This document shows, in pieces, positions 8,854 to 16,492 of a stretch of 42,763 nucleotides of DNA. Numbering within the stretch: the stretch's first letter is position 1; every line of letters begins with the position of its first letter. Where the stretch lies: NCBI GenBank assembly GCA_900754145.1, contig CAAEBW010000097.1, forward strand, positions 1 through 42,763. The letters are read 5' to 3'. The DNA comes from Clostridia bacterium (GTDB lineage: Bacteria > Bacillota > Clostridia > Oscillospirales > Acutalibacteraceae). Position numbers and translations under genes: made by a program. The notes under the pieces were generated by a model, which was not told where the DNA came from, made no database searches, and saw only the letters and a program-made list of their open reading frames with translations.

Positions 8854-9951
8854 TTATATTTTCATATAAATATTGTTTATTGTTTCCTCAACAACTTTTC
8901 TCTTATCAAAAATTTCTTCCATACGTTTTCTTCCGGCAAGTCCCATATCTCTACGATGCTCATAAGGAAGTTCAACAAACCGTTTCATTACTTTATAAAG
9001 GCTTTCGGGGTTTTGCTTTTCACACAGGAATCCCGTAACACCGTCCTCAACCGCTTCAAGGCAGCCGTGAATATTGCTTGTGATAACGGGTCTTGCCATA
9101 GCGGCACATTCAAGGTTAGTATTCGCCATACCCTCGTGCCAGGAAGGAAGAACAAAGCAATGAGCCGCCTCGATAAACGGGCGAACATCTTTCTGTATTC
9201 CGTGATAAGTAAGCCAACCGTCATTTTCGTACTGCTTTATCTTTTCTGAATAATCCTCTTCATAGCCGCCGACCACATCTAATACGCAGTCGATTCCATC
9301 TGTACTAAGTAACTGCATAGCTTTAAACAGCTCGTCGATACCCTTTTCTTTCATAACCCTGCCGATAAACAGAAATCTTGTTGTTTCGTTTTCTGCGGGA
9401 TACTCTGCGACACCAAAACGCTCAAGATTTACTCCCGCTCCGTTTAACAGGCAGGTCTTTTCCTCTTTGACTATTTTTTCATCAATGAAAATCTGCCTGT
9501 TTTCCGAATTTTCAAAAAATACGGTTTTCGCTTTTTTTAAGCCTACCTTATACATTAAGGTGACTAATTTGCGGAGCATGCCTTTGCCCTGAAACGCCGT
9601 GCCGAGACCCGTAATATTCGCCGCATACGGAATTTTAAGCATCCGACAAACAAACCCGCCGTAGACATTCGGCTTAATTGTATATGTAATGACTAAATCG
9701 GGTTTTATCTCCTTAAGAAGCTTTTTGTAATTTTTCAACAACTTAAAATCCTCCGCAGGATTAATCCCGCGGCGGTTTATCGGGGTTTCTATCAGTTCGG
9801 CACCCAACGCCTTAAGCTCATCGATTTTGTCGTCAAAAGGTGTGAGCGCAATAACTGTATCACCACGGCTTATAAGTTCCGACATAAGCATTCCTCGGAA
9901 ATCATATAATCCGCCGGAATTATTCGCTAAAATTACAATTTTTTTAGGCAT
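8854..9951 (-). CDS. PglA-like glycosyltransferase family 4
   Basis: The protein (365 residues) opens with MPKKIVILANNSGGLYDFRG, has NITGLGTAFQGKG and NGAGVNLERF, the donor-domain start FLFIGRVMKEKGIDEL, and the EX7E motif in HEGMANTNLECAAMARPV. This set is characteristic of the PglA/CapM group, which adds the second sugar (often HexNAc) to an undecaprenyl-diphospho-linked sugar such as diacetylbacillosamine. That fits its place two genes after a PglC-like initiator and a PglE-like aminotransferase. I use ATG 9949-9951; a TTG four codons upstream lies too close to the AAGGA to be a good start, though the spacing to the ATG is long (about 13). Confidence 0.85.
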   Translation of the reverse strand: MPKKIVILANNSGGLYDFRGMLMSELISRGDTVIALTPFDDKIDELKALGAELIETPINRRGINPAEDFKLLKNYKKLLKEIKPDLVITYTIKPNVYGGFVCRMLKIPYAANITGLGTAFQGKGMLRKLVTLMYKVGLKKAKTVFFENSENRQIFIDEKIVKEEKTCLLNGAGVNLERFGVAEYPAENETTRFLFIGRVMKEKGIDELFKAMQLLSTDGIDCVLDVVGGYEEDYSEKIKQYENDGWLTYHGIQKDVRPFIEAAHCFVLPSWHEGMANTNLECAAMARPVITSNIHGCLEAVEDGVTGFLCEKQNPESLYKVMKRFVELPYEHRRDMGLAGRKRMEEIFDKRKVVEETINNIYMKI

Positions 9952-10049
9952 TTGAAAAGTCAATTCCTTTTGATTGGTTAGTTACCATAATAAGAGATAG
10001 TGAAGAGAAAATTTTCCAAGACAAACACAAATTATGCATTTATTGAACC

Positions 10050-11027
10050 TTACTTTGCTAACTCACCCGTTTTTCTAATAACAACACTGTCATACATCAT
10101 CATAACAATATTTTCTTCATATTCGCCAATAATTGATTCGTTTGCTATTCCGTTTAGATTATTTTCAATAAGATTGACAAAATCAACACCGGCACCGTAT
10201 GCATGAAGATATGCACCGCCGAACCGCGGATTTATTTCGGAAAGATAGTATTCGCCGTCTCTTTCAAAAAAATCAATATCAATCGGTCCATTAAATTCAA
10301 AATGCTTTAAAGCCTCTTTTATCAGCTGAAACAATTTTTCATCTTTAAAAGAGACAGTTTTATTGGCACCACCGATAGTAGTAGAAATTTTCTTCTTTGA
10401 AAAAATTGCCACAGGTTGCTTTGAAATAGTGTCAATATATACATCCGCATCCAAATCTCTGCATTGCATATATTCCTGTACTATTAATGAGGGATCCGTC
10501 TCAAACGCTTCTTTTAAAGCCTCAAGATTATTTATCCGTCTTGCACCAACGCTACCGCTTCCGTTTCTCGGCTTAACAAAAACCGGTAATGTTATAGTGC
10601 CTTTATCAAAAGCCGATTTAAAAGAATCATAGCCTCCGAATGTCATTACAGTAGGTATTCCGCAGGCTGTAAGATATTTAAACATCTCAAATTTATCAAA
10701 GCACAGCTTAGCAGTTTCCTCGTATGGTGCTAAAACCTCCACGCCTATACTCTCAAATTTTTCACGGTTTTTTGCCAATATCTCTATTTCGGGATCAATT
10801 ACAGTTGTTACCGCATCGATATTTTCTTTTTTGCAAATATCCACTACCGTATCCAAATATGTCGGATCGTTAATCGGGGGTACTAGGTAAGCCTTATCTG
10901 CAAAATACAAGGCGGGGGCATATTCAGACAGGTCAGTTGCAATTATCTTTCCTTTGTCACCCATAGACTGTCTGAAATTTTTTAACAGCTGTCCTCTTCT
11001 GCCGGCACTGCAAAACAAAATATTCAT
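10050..11027 (-). CDS. ATP-grasp ligase of the carbamoyl-phosphate-synthase-like group
   Basis: The 325-residue protein has a Rossmann-like preATP domain (MNILFCSAGRRGQLL), then an ATP-grasp fold with LPVFVKPRNGSGSVGARRI as the nucleotide-binding glycine-rich loop, the middle segment IVQEYM, and the metal-binding FNGPIDIDFF and YYLSEINPRFGG. This is the PylC/carbamoyl-phosphate-synthase-like type found scattered in Gram-positive glycan clusters. By family logic it activates a carboxylate with ATP and joins it to an amine, so it could put an amino acid or other acyl group on an amino sugar made by the neighbouring aminotransferase. That role is inference; no substrate residue is recognisable. 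The ribosome site is GAGGAATAATAA. It is oriented with the operon and has the same base composition. Confidence 0.82.
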   Translation of the reverse strand: MNILFCSAGRRGQLLKNFRQSMGDKGKIIATDLSEYAPALYFADKAYLVPPINDPTYLDTVVDICKKENIDAVTTVIDPEIEILAKNREKFESIGVEVLAPYEETAKLCFDKFEMFKYLTACGIPTVMTFGGYDSFKSAFDKGTITLPVFVKPRNGSGSVGARRINNLEALKEAFETDPSLIVQEYMQCRDLDADVYIDTISKQPVAIFSKKKISTTIGGANKTVSFKDEKLFQLIKEALKHFEFNGPIDIDFFERDGEYYLSEINPRFGGAYLHAYGAGVDFVNLIENNLNGIANESIIGEYEENIVMMMYDSVVIRKTGELAK

Positions 11028-11047
11028 TTATTATTCCTCGCTTATAA

Positions 11048-11290
11048 TTAAACTTTGTCTTTATACAAATTCTCGTAGTATTCACGAGTATTCCATAACT
11101 TAGCAAAAGGCTCAGTTTCCATTTCTTTTTTTAAATCTTCGAGCATTTTCAAATAGCTATATTGCGGATTATATTCTAAATCCTTTTGAGTTTTTGACCA
11201 ATCCAGCATCGACTGTAAGGTATCGGGCTTAGAAGGGTCATATGAGATTTGCTCATTATACCATTGCTTCCTGTTTAAGTTTTTCCTCTC
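11048..11290 (-). pseudogene. Remnant of an NAD-dependent sugar epimerase/dehydratase (C-terminal end)
   Basis: Between the phosphoglycosyl transferase and the ATP-grasp gene there is an open frame of 80 codons with no plausible start: it opens only after a stop at 11291-11293, overlaps the end of the transferase in another frame, and its first Met is 27 codons in. The translation contains DWSKTQKDLEYNPQYSYLKM followed by LEDLKKEM, which resembles the C-terminal end of extended SDR sugar epimerases (the 'K.LGY.P.YSY..ML.DFK.EM' pattern). I read it as the tail of a gene whose first three quarters were deleted when the preceding gene was joined here. A short independent gene starting at that internal Met cannot be excluded. 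The identification rests on memory of the family pattern. Confidence 0.5.
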
Positions 11291-11945
11291 TTATTTCGGC
11301 TAAATTGCCCTCGTGGTTAAGTTCTACTCCCTCGACCTTGATAAAAGCCTTTTTAACCGTTAATAAAATAATTTTTATATCGCCGAAAAAGGTTATATCG
11401 CCTACATATTTTAAATCCCAAGAAAACTTTTCTTCCCAGGTCACGGCATTTCTTCCGTTTATCTGGGCGAGTCCCGAAAGCCCGGGTCTTACATCGTGAC
11501 GGTGGCGTTCTGCCTCGGTATAATAAGGCAGATATTCGGGCAAAAGAGGGCGAGGTCCGATAATTGACATATCCCCTTTTAAAATATTAAAAAGCTCAGG
11601 CAGCTCGTCAAGGGAGGTGTGGCGGAGGAAATTGCCGTAGCCCGTTAGTCTTTGTTCATCGGGAAGAAGCTTTCCGTTCTTATCCTTTTCGCAGGTCATT
11701 GTTCGAAATTTTATGAGCTTGAATATTTTTTCGTTTTTACCCGGGCGTTGCTGAAAGAAAAAGGGATTGCCTTTCATCACTACTGCACCGATAACCGTAA
11801 GAGCGAGCAAAATCGGAGATAAAACAATAATCGCACAGAGTGAAAGAATAAAATCCATCGGGCGTTTTATGTACCTTGCGTAAATTCCGTTAGAAACGGC
11901 GATTATTTCCTCTGTCTCGGGTTCTTTTATAAGAGTTTCGGGCAT
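11256..11945 (-). CDS. Phosphoglycosyl transferase initiating glycan assembly (PglC/WcaJ family)
   Basis: The 229-residue protein has one re-entrant hydrophobic segment (MDFILSLCAIIVLSPILLAL, residues about 30-49), then the catalytic KFRTM, RHTSLDELPELFNILKGDMS and GPRPLLPEY blocks of the monotopic phosphoglycosyl transferases. These enzymes move a sugar phosphate from UDP-sugar to undecaprenyl phosphate and so start the lipid-linked glycan. The Asp-Glu pair (in LDELPE) is the catalytic dyad of the family. The C-terminal tail (EGNLAEIREEKL) is as expected for Gram-positive members. The start follows AAGGGGAATACAA. It sits 12 bases after the aminotransferase, which suggests that the first sugar is the 4-amino or diacetamido sugar made by that enzyme. 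Confidence 0.92.
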   Translation of the reverse strand: MPETLIKEPETEEIIAVSNGIYARYIKRPMDFILSLCAIIVLSPILLALTVIGAVVMKGNPFFFQQRPGKNEKIFKLIKFRTMTCEKDKNGKLLPDEQRLTGYGNFLRHTSLDELPELFNILKGDMSIIGPRPLLPEYLPYYTEAERHRHDVRPGLSGLAQINGRNAVTWEEKFSWDLKYVGDITFFGDIKIILLTVKKAFIKVEGVELNHEGNLAEIREEKLKQEAMV

Positions 11946-11957
11946 TTTGTATTCCCC

Positions 11958-13139
11958 TTAAAAACAAGACTTAATTATTTCAATGACTTTATCCTGCTCG
12001 CCGTCGGTCATCTTAATATCGCTCGGCAGACAAAGACCTCGCTTAAAAATATCCATTCCCACATCCGTGTTTCCTACCGAAACGAATGAATTATTTTTAT
12101 AAATAGGTTGAGCATGCATGGGTTTCCAAACAGGCCTGCCCTCGACATTGTATCTTTCAAGCGTTTCTAAAATTTCGGTTGGGCAAGATTTACCTTTTTC
12201 ACTTTTGTAAACAGCGGTACAATCGGTTCTTGTCTGTTCGCACATAGCATCTTTATCAATAATAATGCAGGAAAGCCAGAAATTAGGCTCGGATTTTGCT
12301 TCGTCATAAGGATTCATACTTACTGGCAAATCCTTAAAACCTTCTTTATATCTTTCATAAATTGCCTTTTTCTTAGCAATGTGTTCTTCTAAATACGGAA
12401 ACTGTCCGCGAACAACACCTGCAACCACATTACTCATTCGGTAGTTATATCCCAAATCAACATGCTGATACCAAGGCGCGTTTTCTCTTGATTGAGTTGA
12501 CCATTTTCTTGCCTTTTCTGCCGCCTCTTTATCGTCTGTCAAGAGCATACCGCCGGAAGAACCGGTAATAATTTTATTGCCGTTAAATGAAATTGCATTG
12601 TATGTGCCGAAAGTTCCGGTTTGTCTTTCTCTATATCTAGCGCCTAAGGATTCCGCCGCGTCCTCGATAATTACCGCATTATGCCTTTTGGCAATTTCAC
12701 AAATCTCGTCCATTTTTGCCGGCGTGCCGTAAAGGTTTGCAACAACAACCACCTTAGTTTCGGGATACATCTCAAAAGCCATTTCCAATGCTTTCGGGTC
12801 CATATTCCAGGTATCATACTCCGTGTCAATAAACACAGGCGTAGCCTTTTCGTAAACAACAGGATTTACGGTTGCCGCAAAGGTCATATCAGTACAAAAA
12901 ACCTTATCCCCCGGCTTTATTCCGGCAAGTTTAACCGCAAGATGCAGTGCCGCAGTGCCGCAAGATAAAGCAACTGCATACTTGCAGCCGACCTTTTCAC
13001 AAGCCATTCGTTCAACCTCGTTGATGTTTTCACCTATGGTTGACATCCAATTTGTTTCGTAGGCTTCTGTCATATATTTGATCTCACCGCCGTGCATTGT
13101 AGGTGATGAAAGCCATATTCTGTTTTTGAACGGTTCCAT
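11958..13139 (-). CDS. DegT/PglE-type PLP sugar aminotransferase
   Basis: The protein starts at ATG 13137-13139, eight to nine bases after GGAGGAGA, and reads MEPFKNRIWLSSPTMHGGEI. It has the fold-type-I pattern of the DegT/DnrJ/EryC1/StrS family: CGTAALHLAVKLAGIKPGD, IIEDAAESLGA with the PLP-binding aspartate, and ISFNGNKIITGSSGGML with the Schiff-base lysine. The family puts an amino group on a UDP-4-keto-6-deoxy sugar using glutamate, the PglE step of bacillosamine-type sugars. The 393-residue length is normal. The frame is open a further 77 codons upstream through the operon leader, but that part matches nothing and contains a terminator, so I treat it as untranslated or as a leader. It is the first gene of the glycan operon. 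Confidence 0.9.
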   Translation of the reverse strand: MEPFKNRIWLSSPTMHGGEIKYMTEAYETNWMSTIGENINEVERMACEKVGCKYAVALSCGTAALHLAVKLAGIKPGDKVFCTDMTFAATVNPVVYEKATPVFIDTEYDTWNMDPKALEMAFEMYPETKVVVVANLYGTPAKMDEICEIAKRHNAVIIEDAAESLGARYRERQTGTFGTYNAISFNGNKIITGSSGGMLLTDDKEAAEKARKWSTQSRENAPWYQHVDLGYNYRMSNVVAGVVRGQFPYLEEHIAKKKAIYERYKEGFKDLPVSMNPYDEAKSEPNFWLSCIIIDKDAMCEQTRTDCTAVYKSEKGKSCPTEILETLERYNVEGRPVWKPMHAQPIYKNNSFVSVGNTDVGMDIFKRGLCLPSDIKMTDGEQDKVIEIIKSCF

Positions 13140-13247
13140 TTGTAAGTCTCTCCTCCGTTGTCGAAAACACCCGTATTTTAAAGGGATATTCGCATTTCGG
13201 CAAACAATGATAATTGTATCGGGGATGCATAAAAGGCAAATAAAACT

Positions 13248-13281
13248 TAAAAAACCGATAGAGGATATACCTATATCGGTT
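13248..13281 (-). terminator. Intrinsic terminator/attenuator in the glycan operon leader
   Basis: On the minus strand AACCGATATAG and CTCTATCGGTT form an 11-bp stem with one mismatch and a 7-base loop, directly followed by a run of six T. It lies about 155 bases after the predicted transcription start and about 110 bases before the first gene of the operon, so it can stop transcription before any gene is reached. An outer pair GATGCAT/ATGCATC brackets the hairpin. Confidence 0.65.
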
Positions 13282-13443
13282 AAATGCATCACAAGATTTT
13301 GCCGTTTTTTGAGCATACTAAAGGCTAAGTAATCGGCTATGCTGCCATTTTTATGTACTGAAAGCCGCATTGATTTTTCCTACTCTTCCGCAAGTTTGCA
13401 AAATCCCGCACACTTATCCCAATATAACAATTATCTCACGATT

Positions 13444-13472
13444 ATTTTACCACAAAGCCCATTCTTTGTCAA
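13444..13472 (-). promoter_or_regulatory. Sigma-A type promoter of the glycan operon
   Basis: On the minus strand TTGACA (13467-13472) and TAAAAT (13444-13449) are separated by exactly 17 bases. Transcription would start near 13437 and produce a leader of about 300 nt before the aminotransferase gene. Confidence 0.8.
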
Positions 13473-13516
13473 CAAATCAAACATATAAATAGACTAAAAA
13501 TACTAAATTGTTTTTA

Positions 13517-13545
13517 TTGATTTTACCGAAAAAGCGTGATATAAT
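13517..13545 (+). promoter_or_regulatory. Sigma-A type promoter of the recombinase gene
   Basis: TTGATT (13517-13522) and a perfect TATAAT (13540-13545) are 17 bases apart, about 50 bases upstream of the recombinase start and divergent from the glycan promoter 45 bases away. Confidence 0.75.
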
Positions 13546-13595
13546 GACAGTAAAACATATGATGATACAATTACCTTTTGAAAGGCGAAACAGCA

Positions 13596-15308
13596 ATGGA
13601 TATTTTAAATGTCAGAAATTTAATGAAAACAAGCAGTATCTATGATATACCTATGCGGGTGACATTTTACGCCCGTGTTTCCAGCGAAAAGGATGAGCAG
13701 TTAAACTCCCTCGACAACCAAATTTCTTACTACAAAAATTTTATAAAGCAAAACAAGGCTTGGAAATATGTTGAGGGGTATATTGATGAGGGGCTTTCGG
13801 GCATATCCACCGCCAAACGAGATAACTTTAACCGTATGATCAAGGACGCAAAGTTAGGGCAGTTCGACCTTATAATCACCAAGGAAATCACCCGTTTTGC
13901 CCGTAATACGGTTGACAGTATTCAGTTTACCCGCGACCTTATAAACTACGGTGTAGGCGTCTTTTTTCAAAATGACAACATCAACACCTTAGACGAGGAC
14001 TCGGAGCTTCGTTTAACCATAATGTCGGGTATTGCTCAAGACGAACTCAGAAAACTGTCAAGCCGTGTAAAGTTCGGTCATCAAGAGGCAATAAAGAAAT
14101 CGGTTGTACTCGGAAACAGCAGAATGTTCGGCTACAAAAAGGAGAACAAAAAACTTGTAATTGACGAAACCGAAGCGCCTATGGTTCGTGAATTATTCGA
14201 GTTATATGCAAGTGACAAGTACAGTATGAAACAACTCGAAGACCTGTTTTGGGAGAAGGGTTACCGCAATCTAAACGGCAAGAAAATCTGCCACTCTACA
14301 ATGTCCAATACCATTTCCAACCCAAAATACAAGGGCTATTATGTGGGTAACAAGGTGCGAATTGTTGATATGTTCACCAAAAAGCAGAAGTTTTTGCCGC
14401 CCGAGGAATGGGTTATGTTCAAGGACGAAACCGGCGAAATTGTCCCTGCTATTGTTAGCGAGGAATTATGGGACAAAGCCAACGAGGTGTTAGCCCGCAG
14501 AAGCAAGGATGTTAAAAACCGCCAAAACCGATGCAACCACCGCAATTTGCTTACCGGCAAGCTTATTTGTACCCACTGCGGAAGAGCCTACTACCGAAAG
14601 GACAGCAAGGATAAAGACGGCAATATAAACTCAAAATGGGTGTGCAGCGGAAAGATAACGGGCGGTGCCGACTCCTGTGCCTCCTTTCCTCTTTATGAAA
14701 GCGAATTAAAGCCCATACTTTTTGCGGCTTTTAAGGACACCTCCGACACCGCCGAAAAAATGGTGGAGGAATATACCGAAATGCTAAGGCAGTTGGAAAT
14801 GGGGGAGGATTTGGGGGTTGCCGTAGATACCGTAAACAAAAAAATCGACTCCTTAAATAAACGGAAGTCAAAATTACTGGAACTTGTAACCGAGGGCAAT
14901 ATAAGCAACAAAAGCTTCGGGGAAATGAACAAACAAATTGAAGAAGAAATACTGGAATTAGAGCGAGAGCTTGCCGAAATCGGCGAAAAGCAAGAGTCCC
15001 GAGAGGAATACAAAAAGCACATTAACACCATTAAAAAGGTTTTAAGAAATGCCGAAAAGGATGCGGCAGAGGGGATAGTAAACGCCGACTTTGTAAATAA
15101 ATATATCGACAAGATTTATGTAACACCAGACGGCGGAGACACCGTAAATCTTCAAATCAAGATATTTACGGGCGAGGTTTTTGAGGGTATGCTGACACGC
15201 TTAAAATCCCGTAGTAATGCGGGTTTAGAGGGTGCGGAAACACTCACGGGTCGTACGGGACACACTTTTAAAAAGATGATTGAGTCTTACGAAAACAGCA
15301 TGAAATAA
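13596..15308 (+). CDS. Large serine recombinase
   Basis: The 570-residue protein has a resolvase domain (residues about 20-165) with the nucleophile serine 29 in YARVSSEKDEQL, DEGLSGIS and the arginine motif ITRFARNTVD, a 'recombinase' domain with GYKKENKKLVIDETEA and the S-x-NP region SNTISNPKYKGYY, a zinc ribbon (CTHCG about residue 323, second pair around CSGK/DSC) and a long coiled coil (about 395-480). This is the integrase/transposase class that recombines short att sites. No other phage or conjugation genes are next to it. It is transcribed away from the glycan operon, so a role in switching that locus is possible but unproven. ATG 13596 fits AAAGGCG about ten bases upstream; a TTG at 13578 is the alternative. 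Confidence 0.92.
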   Translation: MDILNVRNLMKTSSIYDIPMRVTFYARVSSEKDEQLNSLDNQISYYKNFIKQNKAWKYVEGYIDEGLSGISTAKRDNFNRMIKDAKLGQFDLIITKEITRFARNTVDSIQFTRDLINYGVGVFFQNDNINTLDEDSELRLTIMSGIAQDELRKLSSRVKFGHQEAIKKSVVLGNSRMFGYKKENKKLVIDETEAPMVRELFELYASDKYSMKQLEDLFWEKGYRNLNGKKICHSTMSNTISNPKYKGYYVGNKVRIVDMFTKKQKFLPPEEWVMFKDETGEIVPAIVSEELWDKANEVLARRSKDVKNRQNRCNHRNLLTGKLICTHCGRAYYRKDSKDKDGNINSKWVCSGKITGGADSCASFPLYESELKPILFAAFKDTSDTAEKMVEEYTEMLRQLEMGEDLGVAVDTVNKKIDSLNKRKSKLLELVTEGNISNKSFGEMNKQIEEEILELERELAEIGEKQESREEYKKHINTIKKVLRNAEKDAAEGIVNADFVNKYIDKIYVTPDGGDTVNLQIKIFTGEVFEGMLTRLKSRSNAGLEGAETLTGRTGHTFKKMIESYENSMK

Positions 15309-15314
15309 GACTTT

Positions 15315-15360
15315 GCGTCAATAAAGAGGATCCGATTACGGGTCTTCTTTTTTTGAATAA
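15315..15360 (+). terminator. Intrinsic terminator after the recombinase (copy 1 of a repeated unit)
   Basis: AAGAGGATCC (15324-15333) pairs with GGGTCTTCTT around a GATTAC loop, with two G-U pairs, followed by seven T. The whole 46-bp unit from GCGTCAATAA to GAATAA recurs at 40073-40119 after trpA with only one extra T. Confidence 0.85.
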
Positions 15361-15592
15361 GAAGGACACAGGGGACGGAGAACGCTGATAATCACTACAA
15401 ATTTCAGACCATAATATCTGCTTTTTTATCCCTTGAAAATTTATGTGCCGTAGCACATAACGGGCGTAAAACAGTCTGTGCGCAAGCATAACGGACGGCC
15501 TTTACAAGGTAAAAATCATATTTAATTATTGTAAAAAAAGCTTTAAAATTCGGCTTGTAATGTGCAAAATTCACAAAATTGATGAAGCGTAA
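15361..15592. other. AT-rich spacer between recombinase and transport operon, with one perfect palindrome
   Basis: No credible gene is seen here. The only clear structure is a 20-bp dyad at 15441-15460 (TTATGTGC, loop CGTA, GCACATAA), which may be a hairpin or a protein-binding site. The segment GGACACAGGGGACGG near 15362 resembles ends of small clostridial mobile elements, but no partner end was found. Confidence 0.4.
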
Positions 15593-15622
15593 TTGACATT
15601 GCACACGAAAATAAAATATAAT
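15593..15622 (+). promoter_or_regulatory. Sigma-A type promoter of the pyrimidine-catabolism operon
   Basis: A perfect TTGACA (15593-15598) and a perfect TATAAT (15617-15622) lie 18 bases apart. Transcription would begin near 15629, giving a 95-nt leader before the ABC ATPase gene. Confidence 0.85.
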
Positions 15623-15647
15623 ATTGTCAAACAAAAAACAGTTTACG

Positions 15648-15698
15648 AAACAGACAATGGCGCCTGGTAATAAAAAAGGTGCGGTTGTCTGTTTTTTT
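15648..15698 (+). promoter_or_regulatory. Leader attenuator / candidate riboswitch with intrinsic terminator
   Basis: Ten bases AAACAGACAA (15648-15657) pair with TTGTCTGTTT (15685-15694). Inside, CGCCT pairs with AGG-GCG around one bulged U, and the hairpin ends in seven T (15692-15698). It lies between a strong promoter and the first ribosome site, so unless disrupted it would end transcription before the operon. Only about 20 nt precede it, including GTTTACGAAAC, which could form a small competing hairpin. The signal sensed is unknown. Guanidine-type riboswitches are known upstream of similar NitT/TauT-like transporters, but I do not recognise a consensus here. Confidence 0.6.
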
Positions 15699-15724
15699 AA
15701 TACTAAGGAACGGAGCGGTGACAA

Positions 15725-16489
15725 ATGAGCGCAAAGGACATAGAAATAAGTCTTAAAAACATCGGTATGGAATATCAGAACGGCGTAACAGCTCTTACAA
15801 ATTTGAGCATTGATATTAAAAAGGGCGAGTTTGTCTCGCTCCTCGGTCCGTCGGGCTGCGGTAAAACTACCCTATTGCGAATTATTGCCGACCTGTTAAA
15901 GCCCACAAACGGCGTGGTCACCGTAGGCGGCGAAACCCCGACCGAAGCAAGACTTAAACGCAAATACGGCATAGTCTTTCAAAGCCCCGTGCTTTACGAC
16001 TGGCGCACGGTAAAGAAAAATGTGATGCTGCCTATGGAGATTTTAAAGGTTCCCAAGCCCGACCGCGAGGAGCGGGCAATGCAAATGTTAGAGCTTGTGG
16101 GACTTACGGACTTTGCTGACCGCTATCCGAAACAGCTTTCGGGCGGTATGCAGCAAAGGGTGGGCATTGCGAGAGCGCTTGCAATTCAGCCCGAGATACT
16201 CTTAATGGACGAACCCTTTTCTGCACTTGACGAGTTCACCCGCGAAAAGCTGCACGAGGATCTCCTTAGAATTTGGCGCAAGACCGATAAAACGATAGTT
16301 TTTGTTACCCACAACATTGCGGAGTCGGTTTTCCTTTCCGACAGGGTCTGTGTGCTGTCGCCCCACCCGGGCAGACTTTCGGCGCTGATCGACATTGACC
16401 TGCCGAGACCCCGAACGGCTGAGATAAAAAATACCATAGAGTTTACGGATTATGTTGCTAAGATAAGAGGAAGCTTTGAGGGAGTGTAA
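15725..16489 (+). CDS. ABC transporter ATPase, NitT/TauT/ThiZ type
   Basis: The 254-residue protein has Walker A GPSGCGKTT (residues 41-49), the signature LSGGMQQR, Walker B ILLMDEPFSALDE and the switch histidine in VFVTHNIAES. It belongs to the nitrate/sulfonate/taurine/hydroxymethylpyrimidine group of importers and would power uptake with the two permeases that follow. It is the first gene after the attenuator; the start has GGAG nine bases upstream. In this operon the likely cargo is a pyrimidine base or a ring-cleaved derivative such as dihydropyrimidine or hydantoin; that substrate is inferred from the downstream genes only. Confidence 0.92.
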   Translation: MSAKDIEISLKNIGMEYQNGVTALTNLSIDIKKGEFVSLLGPSGCGKTTLLRIIADLLKPTNGVVTVGGETPTEARLKRKYGIVFQSPVLYDWRTVKKNVMLPMEILKVPKPDREERAMQMLELVGLTDFADRYPKQLSGGMQQRVGIARALAIQPEILLMDEPFSALDEFTREKLHEDLLRIWRKTDKTIVFVTHNIAESVFLSDRVCVLSPHPGRLSALIDIDLPRPRTAEIKNTIEFTDYVAKIRGSFEGV

Positions 16490-16492
16490 GAA

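Noticed and set aside
13139..13370. N-terminal extension of the aminotransferase by 77 residues
   Set aside because: The extension matches nothing in the family, crosses an intrinsic terminator, and a strong ribosome site sits before the internal ATG at 13139. It is noted as a possible leader, not as part of the enzyme.
13437..13600. Invertible promoter flanked by inverted repeats
   Set aside because: I searched the interval by eye for inverted repeats of 10 bp or more around either promoter and found none convincing, so no att or inversion site is annotated.
15315..15360. Repeated unit at 15315 and 40073 as recombinase att sites
   Set aside because: The unit is fully explained as an intrinsic terminator with U-run in both places, and no element boundaries coincide with the second copy.
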